The notes beneath the pieces are model-generated. The model was given only the letters and a program-made list of their open reading frames with translations, searched no databases and had not been told where the DNA came from. A stretch of 35,287 nucleotides of DNA from Flavobacteriales bacterium (GTDB lineage Bacteria > Bacteroidota > Bacteroidia > JACJYZ01): NCBI GenBank assembly GCA_020435415.1, contig JAGQZQ010000029.1:1-35287 (forward strand). Reading direction: 5' to 3'. Positions 23,448 through 32,039 of this stretch are shown piece after piece; the first letter of the stretch is position 1, and every line of letters begins with the position of its first letter. Position numbers and translations under genes: made by a program.

Positions 23448-24514
23448 TCCGAATACCTTTTGGGCATGATCTGAAATCCCGTTGTCCTGAAATAGTCATT
23501 GTGAAGGATGTAGTCTATCCTTACCCCCGGAAAAATACCGGCATACGTTTTCCCCCATCCGTACCCTTTTTCGAGAAATGAATCCTGCAAGCCATCTGAG
23601 ATGGTGCGATAAGCATATGAAATAGGGGAGTCATTAAAGTCACCGCAAACGATCATGGGGTAAGGACATTGCTGCATGTGCCCGTGGATCTGTTCTGCCT
23701 GCCGTGCTCTTCTGACAAAAGCGTCCCTCAGTTTGGAAACGATGCGTTTGGAATCTTCCAACTGGCCTTCACCTTCTTCAAGTTTCTCGAGGAACTGGTA
23801 GTCCTTTGCCTGGAAGTGGATAGATTGCAGGTGCATGTTATAAATGCGAACCGTGTCATGATGCATGACCACATCCGTGAATATGCAAATGTTGTTGGAT
23901 GATTTCTCCGAGGAGATCACGCCTTTGTTCACAATGGGGTAGGCGCTGAATGTGGCGATGCCAAAGTGTTGTTTGTGTTTCTCAACGTAGGCGGTGTATT
24001 CAATATGTGCATGCCTGGCTTTTCCCAGGCGTTTGATCACCTCGGCTTCCGTAATGTGAATGGTGGTATCCTGCGCGAAGAATTCCTGGAAACAGAAGAT
24101 ATCCGCCTGGTCCTGTTCCAGGAAAAGAAGCATGCTGTCTTTGGTCTCCTTCCGGTTTGTCCAGTTGTAATAGTCAAACAGGCGAATGTTGTAAGACATC
24201 ACCCTGATCTGTTCATGGCCATCCGACACATCATCTGAGTCTGCGTAACCCACCTGAATAAACTGGCCCAGCGGACTGCAGCCCAGGATAAATATCCCAA
24301 GGGCAGGAAGAAAGAACCGGTCTCTCCTGATGGCCCAATAAATGCTCAGGATCAGATTAGACGCAAGCAGGATGGGGTAGAAGAGCCCGAGGAAAGCAAA
24401 CGGCCAAAGTGTTTTGGGTGAAATCTGCGGGGAGAAAACGGCCAGGATCAATGCGGCACCAAGCAGCACATGCAGCGTGATCAGGAGAAAACGAACGGGG
24501 CGTCTTTTTTTCAA
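23396..24514 (-). CDS. Membrane-anchored endonuclease/exonuclease/phosphatase family protein
   Basis: 372 residues. Three N-terminal hydrophobic helices (about 8-90) anchor a periplasm-facing EEP domain. Its motifs are in order: VMSYNIRLFDYYNW (metal-side Asn), FCFQEFF (metal-binding Glu), YNMHLQS, VCGDFNDSP (catalytic Asp and Asn) and YSDHFPVEA (Asp-His pair). EEP enzymes cut phosphodiester bonds in nucleic acids or phospholipids. The membrane-anchored Bacteroidota type is common but uncharacterised, so the substrate is open. It is last in the operon after two rhomboid genes (8-base gap). Its final 52 bases overlap the converging methyltransferase gene. Confidence 0.9.
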   Translation of the reverse strand: MKKRRPVRFLLITLHVLLGAALILAVFSPQISPKTLWPFAFLGLFYPILLASNLILSIYWAIRRDRFFLPALGIFILGCSPLGQFIQVGYADSDDVSDGHEQIRVMSYNIRLFDYYNWTNRKETKDSMLLFLEQDQADIFCFQEFFAQDTTIHITEAEVIKRLGKARHAHIEYTAYVEKHKQHFGIATFSAYPIVNKGVISSEKSSNNICIFTDVVMHHDTVRIYNMHLQSIHFQAKDYQFLEKLEEGEGQLEDSKRIVSKLRDAFVRRARQAEQIHGHMQQCPYPMIVCGDFNDSPISYAYRTISDGLQDSFLEKGYGWGKTYAGIFPGVRIDYILHNDYFRTTGFQIMPKRYSDHFPVEAVLEPVFRKTK

Positions 24515-24522
24515 CGCAATGG

Positions 24523-25428
24523 TTATTGGTCCTGGCTATATCTGAACAATTTGTCTTTCTCGTCTTTGCTCAGGCTTTCATAGCCTGACTTTCCGATCTT
24601 GTCCAGTATGGCATTCAGTTCTTCTTCTTTGCTTTTCTTCTCCAGGTTATAATCCTCGTCAGGCACAAAACGTCGTTTCCCTCCAGGGGTCTTTCTCAGA
24701 TTCGAACGTTTGCCTTTGCGTGGACTGAATACCGAAATCAACCGGTTGAACCCGCCGGCCGGATTTTTTCCCTGCCGGTCTCTCAGGAAAAACCAATAAC
24801 CGAAAGCGGAACCTCCGAGATGAGAAACATGTCCGCCCATGTTATCCAGATTGGCAATGTTCAGTAAGTCAAAAACCACCAGTACCAAAAGAATGTATTT
24901 GATCTTGACGGGTCCTATAAGAATAAAATTAAGTTCGTAATTCGGTACCGTTGCGGTGATCATAAACATAACGGCGCATATCGCGGCGGAAGCACCGATG
25001 GCGCTGTTCCCAATGGGAAGGCCCGGGAAGGCATAATGAAAGATCATGGACAATGCCACTCCTGCGAATCCTCCATAGACATAAACAGCCAGGATCTTTG
25101 ATTGACCAAGGATGCTCATGAAAATCTTTCCGAACATAAACAGCAGGATCATATTCCAGAACAGGTGCCAGAAGTCATACTGTACAAACATATGGGTGAT
25201 GAGGGTCCACGGTTTGAACAGAAGTTCAACTATGTCGTATGGTACAGCGATCCAGGAAATGAATGAAAGAAATGCTTCGTGGGCTTCGGCTTTATCCTGC
25301 AGTCCAAAAACGAAAATAAGTCTGGCCAGGAGGCAGACCAGAAACACGGCCAGGTTCACCATGATCAGCCGGGTGATCACATTTCCCGACCGGAAAGAAC
25401 TTTTTATTTCGTCAACCAGATGAGCCAT
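24523..25428 (-). CDS. Rhomboid intramembrane serine protease with basic C-terminal tail
   Basis: 301 residues. Six or so membrane helices carry the rhomboid catalytic dyad: Ser147 in IGASAA and His203 in GGHVSHLGG. WHLFWNMILLFMFG matches the first conserved helix block. The tail of about 80 residues (from about 220) is soluble and strongly basic (SPRKGKRSNLRKTPGGKRR). It ends in a small acidic-helical segment, LNAILDKIGKSGYESLSKDE, seen in many Bacteroidota rhomboids. Rhomboids cleave membrane proteins within or next to their helices. The substrate is unknown. It starts three bases after the preceding rhomboid gene, in the mutL operon. Confidence 0.93.
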   Translation of the reverse strand: MAHLVDEIKSSFRSGNVITRLIMVNLAVFLVCLLARLIFVFGLQDKAEAHEAFLSFISWIAVPYDIVELLFKPWTLITHMFVQYDFWHLFWNMILLFMFGKIFMSILGQSKILAVYVYGGFAGVALSMIFHYAFPGLPIGNSAIGASAAICAVMFMITATVPNYELNFILIGPVKIKYILLVLVVFDLLNIANLDNMGGHVSHLGGSAFGYWFFLRDRQGKNPAGGFNRLISVFSPRKGKRSNLRKTPGGKRRFVPDEDYNLEKKSKEEELNAILDKIGKSGYESLSKDEKDKLFRYSQDQ

Positions 25429-25431
25429 GGC

Positions 25432-26295
25432 CTAAAGTATTCGCCGTCCTTTGCTTTCCCAGTATTTGATCACAAGAAAACCGACGAGTGCGCCGCCTAC
25501 GTGAGCAAAATGAGCAACGCTGTCGCCAGGAGAAGGGTTTATGCCCGAGAATAATTCAAACAGCGCCATGATGGCAACAAAGTATTTTGCTTTTAATGGA
25601 ATAGGAGGGAAGAGAAGCATTAGCATAACATTTGGAAACAGGAGCCCGAATCCTGCAAGTATACCGAAAACCGCACCGGAGGCACCGACCATCCCTACAT
25701 TGGTAAAACCCCTCAGGAAAAGATCGGCGTACTCTCTTGATCTTTCATCCATAGAAGGACCCTGGCTGTTGCGGTATTCAACTTCCGTAAAATGGATCAT
25801 GTCCTCTTTGGTTGTGAATGTAATGTCCGGGATCAGCTGCGGGTCGATATACCCATGGTATTCTTGCGCTAGTACAAAAAAATCGTCCGGGTTAGGGGCG
25901 CTTTTGTATGCTTCGATCTGATTCTCGACCTTGTTAATCTCGATGGTATTAACCCCAAGTTGAATGAAACCTGCACCCAGTCCGCAGATCATATAAAAGA
26001 TGAGGAATTTCTTCGCACCCCAAACCTGTTCAAGGGTCCGGCCGAACATCCATAGCGAAAACATGTTAAATGCCAGGTGCATAAGATTACCGTGCATGAA
26101 CATGTGTGTGATCAGCTGATGCGGCATGAATTTTTCCGAACGGAAATGGTGTAGACCTAGAATGTCATTCAGGTCGATCCCTTTTCCGGCCAGGCCATAA
26201 GTCGCCATCAACATCAGCGCGTTGATGATCAGAAGATTTTTGATCACCACCGGCATTCCGGCGAATATTCCTCCTCTCTGGTCGTTGAATCTCAT
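25432..26295 (-). CDS. Rhomboid intramembrane serine protease with internal insertion
   Basis: 287 residues from ATG 26295, which overlaps the mutL stop (ATGA); the longer reading into mutL is rejected. The catalytic dyad is Ser206 (VGASGAVFG) and His265 (HFAHVGGAL). The first-helix block is HGNLMHLAFNMFSLWMFG (68-85), with an Arg-bearing FGRTLEQVWG just after. Between the third helix and the catalytic-Ser helix lies a soluble, charged insertion of about 75 residues (116-195), far longer than the loop in GlpG. It could bind a partner or gate access. Tandem rhomboids behind mutL point to shared expression rather than a shared pathway. Confidence 0.93.
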   Translation of the reverse strand: MRFNDQRGGIFAGMPVVIKNLLIINALMLMATYGLAGKGIDLNDILGLHHFRSEKFMPHQLITHMFMHGNLMHLAFNMFSLWMFGRTLEQVWGAKKFLIFYMICGLGAGFIQLGVNTIEINKVENQIEAYKSAPNPDDFFVLAQEYHGYIDPQLIPDITFTTKEDMIHFTEVEYRNSQGPSMDERSREYADLFLRGFTNVGMVGASGAVFGILAGFGLLFPNVMLMLLFPPIPLKAKYFVAIMALFELFSGINPSPGDSVAHFAHVGGALVGFLVIKYWESKGRRIL

Positions 26296-28118
26296 CTGCT
26301 TTTGAATATTTGGCGTATGCTGTCCAGGGTCAGTGTCGTTACTGTCGGACGACCATCCGGTGATACATAAGGCTGGCGGCATGCAAACAAGCCGTCTATC
26401 AGGTTGTCCATTTCCTCAGAGCCGAGTGCTTTTCCTGCTTTGACAGAAGCATTGCGTGCCAGGCTGCGTGCCAGGTTTTCCCTTTTTGGCAGACTGAACC
26501 TGCTGCGGTTGTTTTTGTATTGTTCTACCAGGGATTCTATCTGTTCCTTCGGTTCTCCCGGTCCCAGGTCTGCGGGCATGCCGTGCACCACCACGCTGTG
26601 TTTTCCAAAATGTGCCAGGTCAAAACCAAGGGCTTTCACGTCGTCTTCGATCTCCATTAAAATGTCGTAATCTTCCCGTGACAATTCTACATTCTCGGGG
26701 AAGAGCAGCTGTTGTGACTGGCCCTGGTGTAACTCAAGCTGGTCCAGAAAGCGTTCAAACAGGATGCGCTCATGCGCCAGTTGCTGGTCGATGATCATCA
26801 CGCCGGATTTGACCTGGGTCAGGATGAAGGTATTGTGCAACTGAGCGCGGACCTTGGTGCTGCTGGAGTCCTGGGTATTGTTCCATTCCGGAGAAATGAT
26901 GTGCTGTTCTTCCTGTGCCTCCTCTGCTTCACCGGCATCTTCCCTGAACATAGCCTGGGTAAAACGCATGGCATCTTCGACTGAAGGCCCGTGTTTTTCG
27001 GTTTTGGCGCGGAAAGGGTTGTAATCTTTGTCCACCTTTACCTCCGGCGCAGATACCTTCTGACCCGGCGTGGGTGGCGGAAGGTGACTGAATGCACTTT
27101 CCTGCTCGAAGTCCAGCGCAGGCGATATATTGTATTGCCCCAGGCTGCGCTTGACGGTGGATTGCAGAATGGCATACAGCGCCTTTTCATCCTCGAACTT
27201 GATCTCCGTTTTGGTGGGGTGGATGTTGATATCGATCGTATTGGGGTCCACTTCCAGAAATATGAAATAAGATGGATGGGCGTCCCGCTGGATGAGGTCT
27301 GTGTAGGCAGACTGCACCGCGTGGTGCAGATAAGAGCTTTTGATAAACCGGTTATTCACAAAGAAGAACTGCTCACCACGGGTTTTGCGTGCAAATTCAG
27401 GCTTGCCGATAAAGCCGGTGATCGTTGCCAGGTCCGTGGTTTCTTCCAGGGGCACCAGGCGCTGATTGAAATTTTTTCCGAACAATCCCACGAGTCTTTG
27501 CCGTAAGGGGCCGGCAGGAAGCTGGTACACTTCGTTTTCATTGTGATGAAAGCCGAAAGAAATACCGGGATGTGCTATGGCGACCCGGTGAAATTCATCC
27601 ATGATGTGGCGGGTCTCCACGGGATTGGACTTTAAGAAATTTCTTCGCGCAGGAATATTATAGAAGAGATTTTTGACCTGTATCCGTGTTCCGTCCTGGC
27701 AACCTGTGGGCTCGTGATTTACCGGATCGGATCCTTCGATCACGACATGGCTGCCTATCTCATCATCAGGTCTTTTGGTAATCATGTCCACCTGTGCAAC
27801 GGCGGCAATGCTGGCCAGGGCCTCTCCCCGAAAACCTTTCGTACGGATCGAGAAGATATCATTGGCTGCCTTGATCTTGGAAGTGGCATGACGCTCAAAA
27901 CAACGTCTGCTATCCGATAGGCTCATGCCGCAACCGTTGTCGGTCACCTGAACCAGGGTGCGACCTGCATCCTTGATCTGAAGATGAATCTGAGAAGCGC
28001 CTGCATCAACAGCATTTTCCAGTAATTCCTTGACGATCGATGCGGGGCGTTGGATCACCTCGCCCGCAGCAATCTGATTGGCGACGTGATCTGGTAATAT
28101 GTCTATGATATCTGCCAA
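26292..28118 (-). CDS. mutL: DNA mismatch repair protein MutL
   Basis: 608 residues. The GHKL ATPase domain shows ANQIAAGEVIQRPASIVKEL, ENAVDAGA, DNGCGM (residues 60-65) and TKGFRGEALASIAAVAQV. It is followed by the transducer domain with FVNNRFIKSSYL, a variable linker (about 330-430) and the dimerisation domain. MutL couples MutS mismatch recognition to strand removal. In the C-terminal domain, the positions that hold metal-binding residues in endonuclease-type MutL read DQQLAHE (usual DQHA..E), LARNAS (usual ACK/ACR) and SPDGRP (usual CPHGRP). The nicking site is therefore probably degenerate. The gene is preceded by a small membrane-protein gene seven bases upstream. Confidence 0.97.
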   Translation of the reverse strand: MADIIDILPDHVANQIAAGEVIQRPASIVKELLENAVDAGASQIHLQIKDAGRTLVQVTDNGCGMSLSDSRRCFERHATSKIKAANDIFSIRTKGFRGEALASIAAVAQVDMITKRPDDEIGSHVVIEGSDPVNHEPTGCQDGTRIQVKNLFYNIPARRNFLKSNPVETRHIMDEFHRVAIAHPGISFGFHHNENEVYQLPAGPLRQRLVGLFGKNFNQRLVPLEETTDLATITGFIGKPEFARKTRGEQFFFVNNRFIKSSYLHHAVQSAYTDLIQRDAHPSYFIFLEVDPNTIDINIHPTKTEIKFEDEKALYAILQSTVKRSLGQYNISPALDFEQESAFSHLPPPTPGQKVSAPEVKVDKDYNPFRAKTEKHGPSVEDAMRFTQAMFREDAGEAEEAQEEQHIISPEWNNTQDSSSTKVRAQLHNTFILTQVKSGVMIIDQQLAHERILFERFLDQLELHQGQSQQLLFPENVELSREDYDILMEIEDDVKALGFDLAHFGKHSVVVHGMPADLGPGEPKEQIESLVEQYKNNRSRFSLPKRENLARSLARNASVKAGKALGSEEMDNLIDGLFACRQPYVSPDGRPTVTTLTLDSIRQIFKSR

Positions 28119-28125
28119 CGAAGTA

Positions 28126-28422
28126 TCAAATGTTCAGAAGAAAGTAAGCAATGATAAACAGAACGGCCATGATTACCAATACCCTTCTGTTGGCGCGTCG
28201 AATACCTTCGGCCCGTGTCTCATGGCTCGGATGATCCATGATCATGGCCTTGCGGAAGGAAGGCCGGAAGGTATGATTCTCCGGATCCGGGTTGCTTTCT
28301 TCCAGAATAGCCCTGCGGCGCTCTTCCAGTCTTTCCCGGTCTTCATCCCAATACCTGGGCTGGTATTCGAAAGCCTTGGGCCGGGACCTTCTGAACATGG
28401 ATGGAAGATTGGGTAAATTCAT
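28126..28422 (-). CDS. Small single-pass membrane protein upstream of mutL
   Basis: 98 residues, first gene of the mutL operon. The N-terminal part is charged, with KAFEYQPRYWDEDRERLEER near residues 16-35. The F-x-Y-x-P-R-Y-(W/Y)-D motif is familiar from a conserved but uncharacterised Bacteroidota family. One C-terminal membrane helix, VLVIMAVLFIIAYFLLNI, ends the protein, so it is probably tail-anchored in the inner membrane with its bulk in the cytoplasm. The function is unknown. Position and motif, together with a perfect -7 box 15 bases before its ATG, support it being real. Confidence 0.85.
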   Translation of the reverse strand: MNLPNLPSMFRRSRPKAFEYQPRYWDEDRERLEERRRAILEESNPDPENHTFRPSFRKAMIMDHPSHETRAEGIRRANRRVLVIMAVLFIIAYFLLNI

Positions 28423-28437
28423 AAAGGCCTGTTTTTA

Positions 28438-28445
28438 CAAAGGTA
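28438..28445 (-). promoter_or_regulatory. -7 box TACCTTTG of the mutL operon
   Basis: Perfect TAnnTTTG on the minus strand, ending 15 bases before ATG 28422. No clear -33 TTG at the usual spacing. It is the same octamer as the mtaB and bshA boxes. Confidence 0.55.
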
Positions 28446-28585
28446 CAAGTTCCGTCGTAATGAAGGGGTGATGCTTTGAGTAATTTCAGTTGGTGGTCGC
28501 TTCGGTTTGATACGACTGAATCATCATTGAAGAAAAGCATTGATAATTTACACAATAAAAGGGCAGATTATGTTGCCTTGGCAGT

Positions 28586-28740
28586 TCCCTCGCTATGCTT
28601 CGGGATGACAGGAATCATGAGGTTAACGGAAAGATAAAAGTGCGCAACTGATCGGTCAAAATAACAAAATGTCAGTTGCGCACTTTTATCTTTCTCCCAT
28701 TAAACAAAACGGTCTTGTCATCCCGAAGCATAGCGAGGGA
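28586..28740. repeat. Nested inverted-repeat element, copy C (second sequence family)
   Basis: It lies in the 473-base gap between the divergent mutL operon and the GH3 gene. Outer arms 28586-28610 and 28716-28740 are a perfect 25-bp inverted repeat (core CCCGAAGCATAGCGAGGGA). Inner arms 28629-28651 and 28672-28694 are a perfect 23-bp inverted repeat with a 20-base loop. The design (short outer pair, spacer, inner stem) matches the elements at 2106 and 32143, but the sequences are unrelated. Part of the outer arm recurs at 31967-31983. No coding capacity. Nothing else recognisable is in the gap apart from the two promoter boxes. Confidence 0.9.
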
Positions 28741-28870
28741 TCCAATCTGATCAATTTGGTTTCCTGCCCTCAAGACTTCTGTATCATCAACCTGGAATAT
28801 CTCAATCCTTCAACATCTGACATGTGAATATCTATATACCACCCCCCTCGATTTTGTCCATTCATTGTGT

Positions 28871-28878
28871 TTTCTTTG
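28871..28878 (+). promoter_or_regulatory. Possible -7 box TTTCTTTG of the GH3 fusion gene
   Basis: Seven-of-eight match to TAnnTTTG, 17 bases before ATG 28896. No TTG at the expected -33 position. Its location argues against the upstream start at 28824. Confidence 0.35.
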
Positions 28879-28895
28879 TAGCTGTTAGCGTAACT

Positions 28896-31800
28896 ATGAC
28901 ATTGAAAAAAACAACGAACTTTTTATTAAGCTGGATGGCACCGGCATTCATAGCCATTCCTATGTTTGCGGGGGAAGGAAATGCCACAGCCTCCCAACAG
29001 ATCGAGCCCGGTAACAAACTACCTCCGTTCCTGTGTTGCGAGGATGCCTGGGCAGATTCGGTCATGGCAGCCCTTAGTCCGGACGAGCGCATCGGACAAC
29101 TGTTTATGGTAGCTGCCTATTCCAATCTGACGGCATCGCATGAGGAAAAGATCATGGCTTTGGTGAAGGACAGCCATATCGGTGGACTGATATTCATGCA
29201 GGGTGGACCGGTCCGTCAGGCCAGACTCACCAACGCTTACCAGAAGGCAGCACGGGTGCCCCTGATGATTGCGATGGATGCCGAGTGGGGACTGGCCATG
29301 AGGCTGGACAGCACCGTGAGGTATCCACGCCAGATGACACTGGGCGCCCTGACGGAAGAAAAATGGATAGAAAGAATGGGAAGTGATATCGGAGAACAGA
29401 TGAACCGTCTTGGCGTGCACGTCAGTTTCTCTCCGGTGGTGGATGTGAATAACAATCCGGCGAATCCGGTGATCGGCAGCAGGTCTTTCGGGGAAGACAA
29501 GAGAAATGTAAGCCGTAAGGGAATCGCTTATATGAAAGGACTTCAAAGCCGGAATATTCTTGCCAATGCCAAACATTTTCCCGGCCATGGAGATACCGAT
29601 AAGGATTCGCACGTTTCATTGCCCGTGGTGAAACACAGCAGAGAACGATTGAATCTGGTGGAACTATATCCCTTCAAGCAACTTGTAGACAGTGGCGTGG
29701 GTAGCATCATGGTCGCCCACCTGAATGTCCCTGCACTTGATTCCACAAAAAACCTGGCCACCACCTTATCTCACAATGTGGTGACCGATCTGCTCAAAAA
29801 GGAAATGAACTTTCACGGGCTCATCTTTACGGATGCCCTGAGCATGAAAGGAGTGAGCGCCTACCATGGTCCCGGGGAAGTGGATCTCATGGCGCTGCTG
29901 GCGGGAAATGATGTGTTGCTGTTTTCTGAAGATGTACCAAAGGCCATTGTTGCCATCAAGGATGCCATTGCCAAAGGAAAGATCACCCAGGAAGATGTGG
30001 ATGAGCGATGCAAACGCATTCTCATGTTCAAACATTGGGCCGGTCTGGATAAATATAAGCCGGTGAGATTGGAAGGGTTGACAAATGACCTCAATGCAAA
30101 CAGATATGAACTGGCCAATGCACGGATTGCTGAAGAAGCGGTCACGCTGGTCAAAAACCAGTCTGACCTGCTTCCCCTCCTGAGACCGGATACGCTTAAA
30201 GTAGCAGCTGTTGCCATCGGAGGGAAATCCGGAAGCAAACATGAAGACAATGCCTTTATAGATGTGCTGAGGATGTACAATGAAGTGGAGCCGTTTTACA
30301 TTTCCGCTAACCCGGACCGTGAAGAAGTGTCCAGGCTGCTTACCCAACTGGAGTCCTACAACCTGGTAATCATAGGTGTTCATAATCCCTCCTACAGCCC
30401 GTCTTCCAACTTTGGCATCAAAGCGAATGCGGTTAAACTGATCACAAAGATCGCCGAAGAACATACCACCGTACTCAGTCTGTTTGCCAGTCCGTATGCG
30501 CTTGAAAAACTCCCGGAACTCATGTCGGCAAATGCGGTGATCGTGTCTTATGAAGACCTTCATTGGCTGCGAAAAATGACCGCGGAGGCGATATGGGGCG
30601 CGATCCCGTTCAAGGGCAGAATTCCCGTAAGCATTTCGGATACATACAAAGTGGGACATGGCATTCAAACCAGATCACTGGAACGCCTCCGGTATTCCGT
30701 TCCTGAAGGCAGTGGCATGAACCAGAACCTGCTGAGGCAGATAGATACCATCGCCAACAGAGGGATCCGCGAAGGTGCATACCCGGGTTGTCAGGTGCTT
30801 GCCGCACGAGACGGTACCATATTTTATTACAAAGCATTCGGATACCACGCCTATGATCGTAAACGTGCCGTGCGAACAGACGACCTGTACGACCTGGCAT
30901 CTATCACCAAGATCGCTGCAACCACCGCAGCATTCATGCATCTGGTGGACGAAGGCAAGGTGTCTGTGGATGATAGTCTGGGCAAACACCTGTCATTCCC
31001 TGCGGGATGTAATAAATCACCCCTTATCATTCGTGATGTGCTTACCCACCAGGCCGGACTCGTGGCATGGATCCCTTTCTGGAAGGAGACCATGAATGGC
31101 CGGGAACCGTCCAGGGAATTCTACAGGAGTGTGGCTTCCCCGTCATTTCCCCATCGTGTGTGTAAAGGTCTGTACATCCGTGAGGATTATCCGGATACCA
31201 TGATCAGGAGGATCGATAACACCCCGATCGTAAACCCGGGCACTTACCTCTACAGTGACCTGGGGTATTATTATATGATGAAGATCATCGAGAAGTATGC
31301 CCGTATGCCCCTGGATCAATATGTGGATTCCGTGTTCTACCGGCCCATGGGATTGACGCGGATGACCTACAAACCTTTCCTCAAATTTTCCGATGACCGC
31401 ATCCCTCCGACAGAGGACGACGTGCTTTTTCGAAAGCAACTGATCAACGCGGAAGTTCATGATCCGGGTGCTGCCATGATGGGAGGTGTTTGCGGACATG
31501 CAGGTCTGTTTTCAGATGCCTTCGCACTTGCTTCCATGATGCAAATGTTTTTGCAAAAGGGTGAATACGGAGGGAAACGTTATATCAATAAGACAACCAT
31601 AGAAGAATTCACCCGGTGTCAGTATTGTGTGAACCAGAACAGGAGGGGGATCGGTTTTGATAAACCGGAGGTGCGTCCGGGCAAAGGCGGTTCGTCATGC
31701 AAGTGTGCGTCATACCTGAGCTTCGGTCATTCCGGATTTACCGGAACACTGGCCTGGGCCGATCCGGATAACGGACTGGTGTATATATTTCTCTCCAACC

Positions 31801-31928
31801 GGGTATGCCCTGATGCGGAAAACAAGAAGATCATGTCGATGGACATCCGGACAGATATCCAGGAGGTGCTCTACAACGCCATGCAATCACAACCTGTGAA
31901 TCAGGTGGTGGAGAATGATGAGGGGTAA
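28896..31928 (+). CDS. Exported GH3 beta-N-acetylglucosaminidase-like / serine hydrolase fusion
   Basis: 1010 residues from ATG 28896. A signal peptide (about 1-27) is followed by a glycoside hydrolase family 3 domain (about 50-380). It has the NagZ-type motif KHFPGHGDTDKDSH near residue 225 (general acid/base His) and a nucleophile Asp in IFTDALSMKG near 311. A linking region of alpha/beta type leads to a class C beta-lactamase/PBP-like serine hydrolase (about 630-1000): nucleophile Ser669 with Lys672 in SITK, tyrosine motif YSD near 785, and GHSGFTG near 944 in place of KTG. The expected site is the periplasm or cell surface. The likely target is peptidoglycan fragments, GH3 cutting GlcNAc and the hydrolase acting on peptide or ester bonds. 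Such fusions are widespread in Bacteroidota; the activity is inferred. Confidence 0.92.
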   Translation: MTLKKTTNFLLSWMAPAFIAIPMFAGEGNATASQQIEPGNKLPPFLCCEDAWADSVMAALSPDERIGQLFMVAAYSNLTASHEEKIMALVKDSHIGGLIFMQGGPVRQARLTNAYQKAARVPLMIAMDAEWGLAMRLDSTVRYPRQMTLGALTEEKWIERMGSDIGEQMNRLGVHVSFSPVVDVNNNPANPVIGSRSFGEDKRNVSRKGIAYMKGLQSRNILANAKHFPGHGDTDKDSHVSLPVVKHSRERLNLVELYPFKQLVDSGVGSIMVAHLNVPALDSTKNLATTLSHNVVTDLLKKEMNFHGLIFTDALSMKGVSAYHGPGEVDLMALLAGNDVLLFSEDVPKAIVAIKDAIAKGKITQEDVDERCKRILMFKHWAGLDKYKPVRLEGLTNDLNANRYELANARIAEEAVTLVKNQSDLLPLLRPDTLKVAAVAIGGKSGSKHEDNAFIDVLRMYNEVEPFYISANPDREEVSRLLTQLESYNLVIIGVHNPSYSPSSNFGIKANAVKLITKIAEEHTTVLSLFASPYALEKLPELMSANAVIVSYEDLHWLRKMTAEAIWGAIPFKGRIPVSISDTYKVGHGIQTRSLERLRYSVPEGSGMNQNLLRQIDTIANRGIREGAYPGCQVLAARDGTIFYYKAFGYHAYDRKRAVRTDDLYDLASITKIAATTAAFMHLVDEGKVSVDDSLGKHLSFPAGCNKSPLIIRDVLTHQAGLVAWIPFWKETMNGREPSREFYRSVASPSFPHRVCKGLYIREDYPDTMIRRIDNTPIVNPGTYLYSDLGYYYMMKIIEKYARMPLDQYVDSVFYRPMGLTRMTYKPFLKFSDDRIPPTEDDVLFRKQLINAEVHDPGAAMMGGVCGHAGLFSDAFALASMMQMFLQKGEYGGKRYINKTTIEEFTRCQYCVNQNRRGIGFDKPEVRPGKGGSSCKCASYLSFGHSGFTGTLAWADPDNGLVYIFLSNRVCPDAENKKIMSMDIRTDIQEVLYNAMQSQPVNQVVENDEG

Positions 31929-31946
31929 TACGGGCCTGATGGTTGT

Positions 31947-31984
31947 AGATCCCCTGCCTGTCCGGCGAGCATAGCGAGGGATCT
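31947..31984. repeat. Degenerate copy of the element C arm
   Basis: AGATCCC (31947-31953) and GGGATCT (31978-31984) form an inverted repeat. The right side contains GAGCATAGCGAGGGATC, nearly the outer arm of the element at 28586-28740. It lies just after the GH3 fusion gene and could fold as a weak 3' hairpin, but no T run follows. Confidence 0.6.
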
Positions 31985-32039
31985 CTATATTAAAACAATA
32001 TGGTTTTCCAAGCATGTGCAGAGCGTTCAAAGATGGCAC

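Noticed and set aside
26296-26382. Longer start for the first rhomboid protein, inside mutL
   Set aside because: The extra 29 residues are an out-of-frame reading of mutL; the ATGA overlap at 26295 is the normal coupled start.
28824-28895. Upstream ATG giving 24 more residues to the GH3 fusion
   Set aside because: The candidate -7 box lies within it, and a normal signal peptide begins at ATG 28896.
29766-30668. Minus-strand open frame of 300 codons inside the GH3 fusion
   Set aside because: The plus-strand frame carries unbroken catalytic motifs across the same bases; the antisense product is rich in His/Arg/Phe without any family signature.
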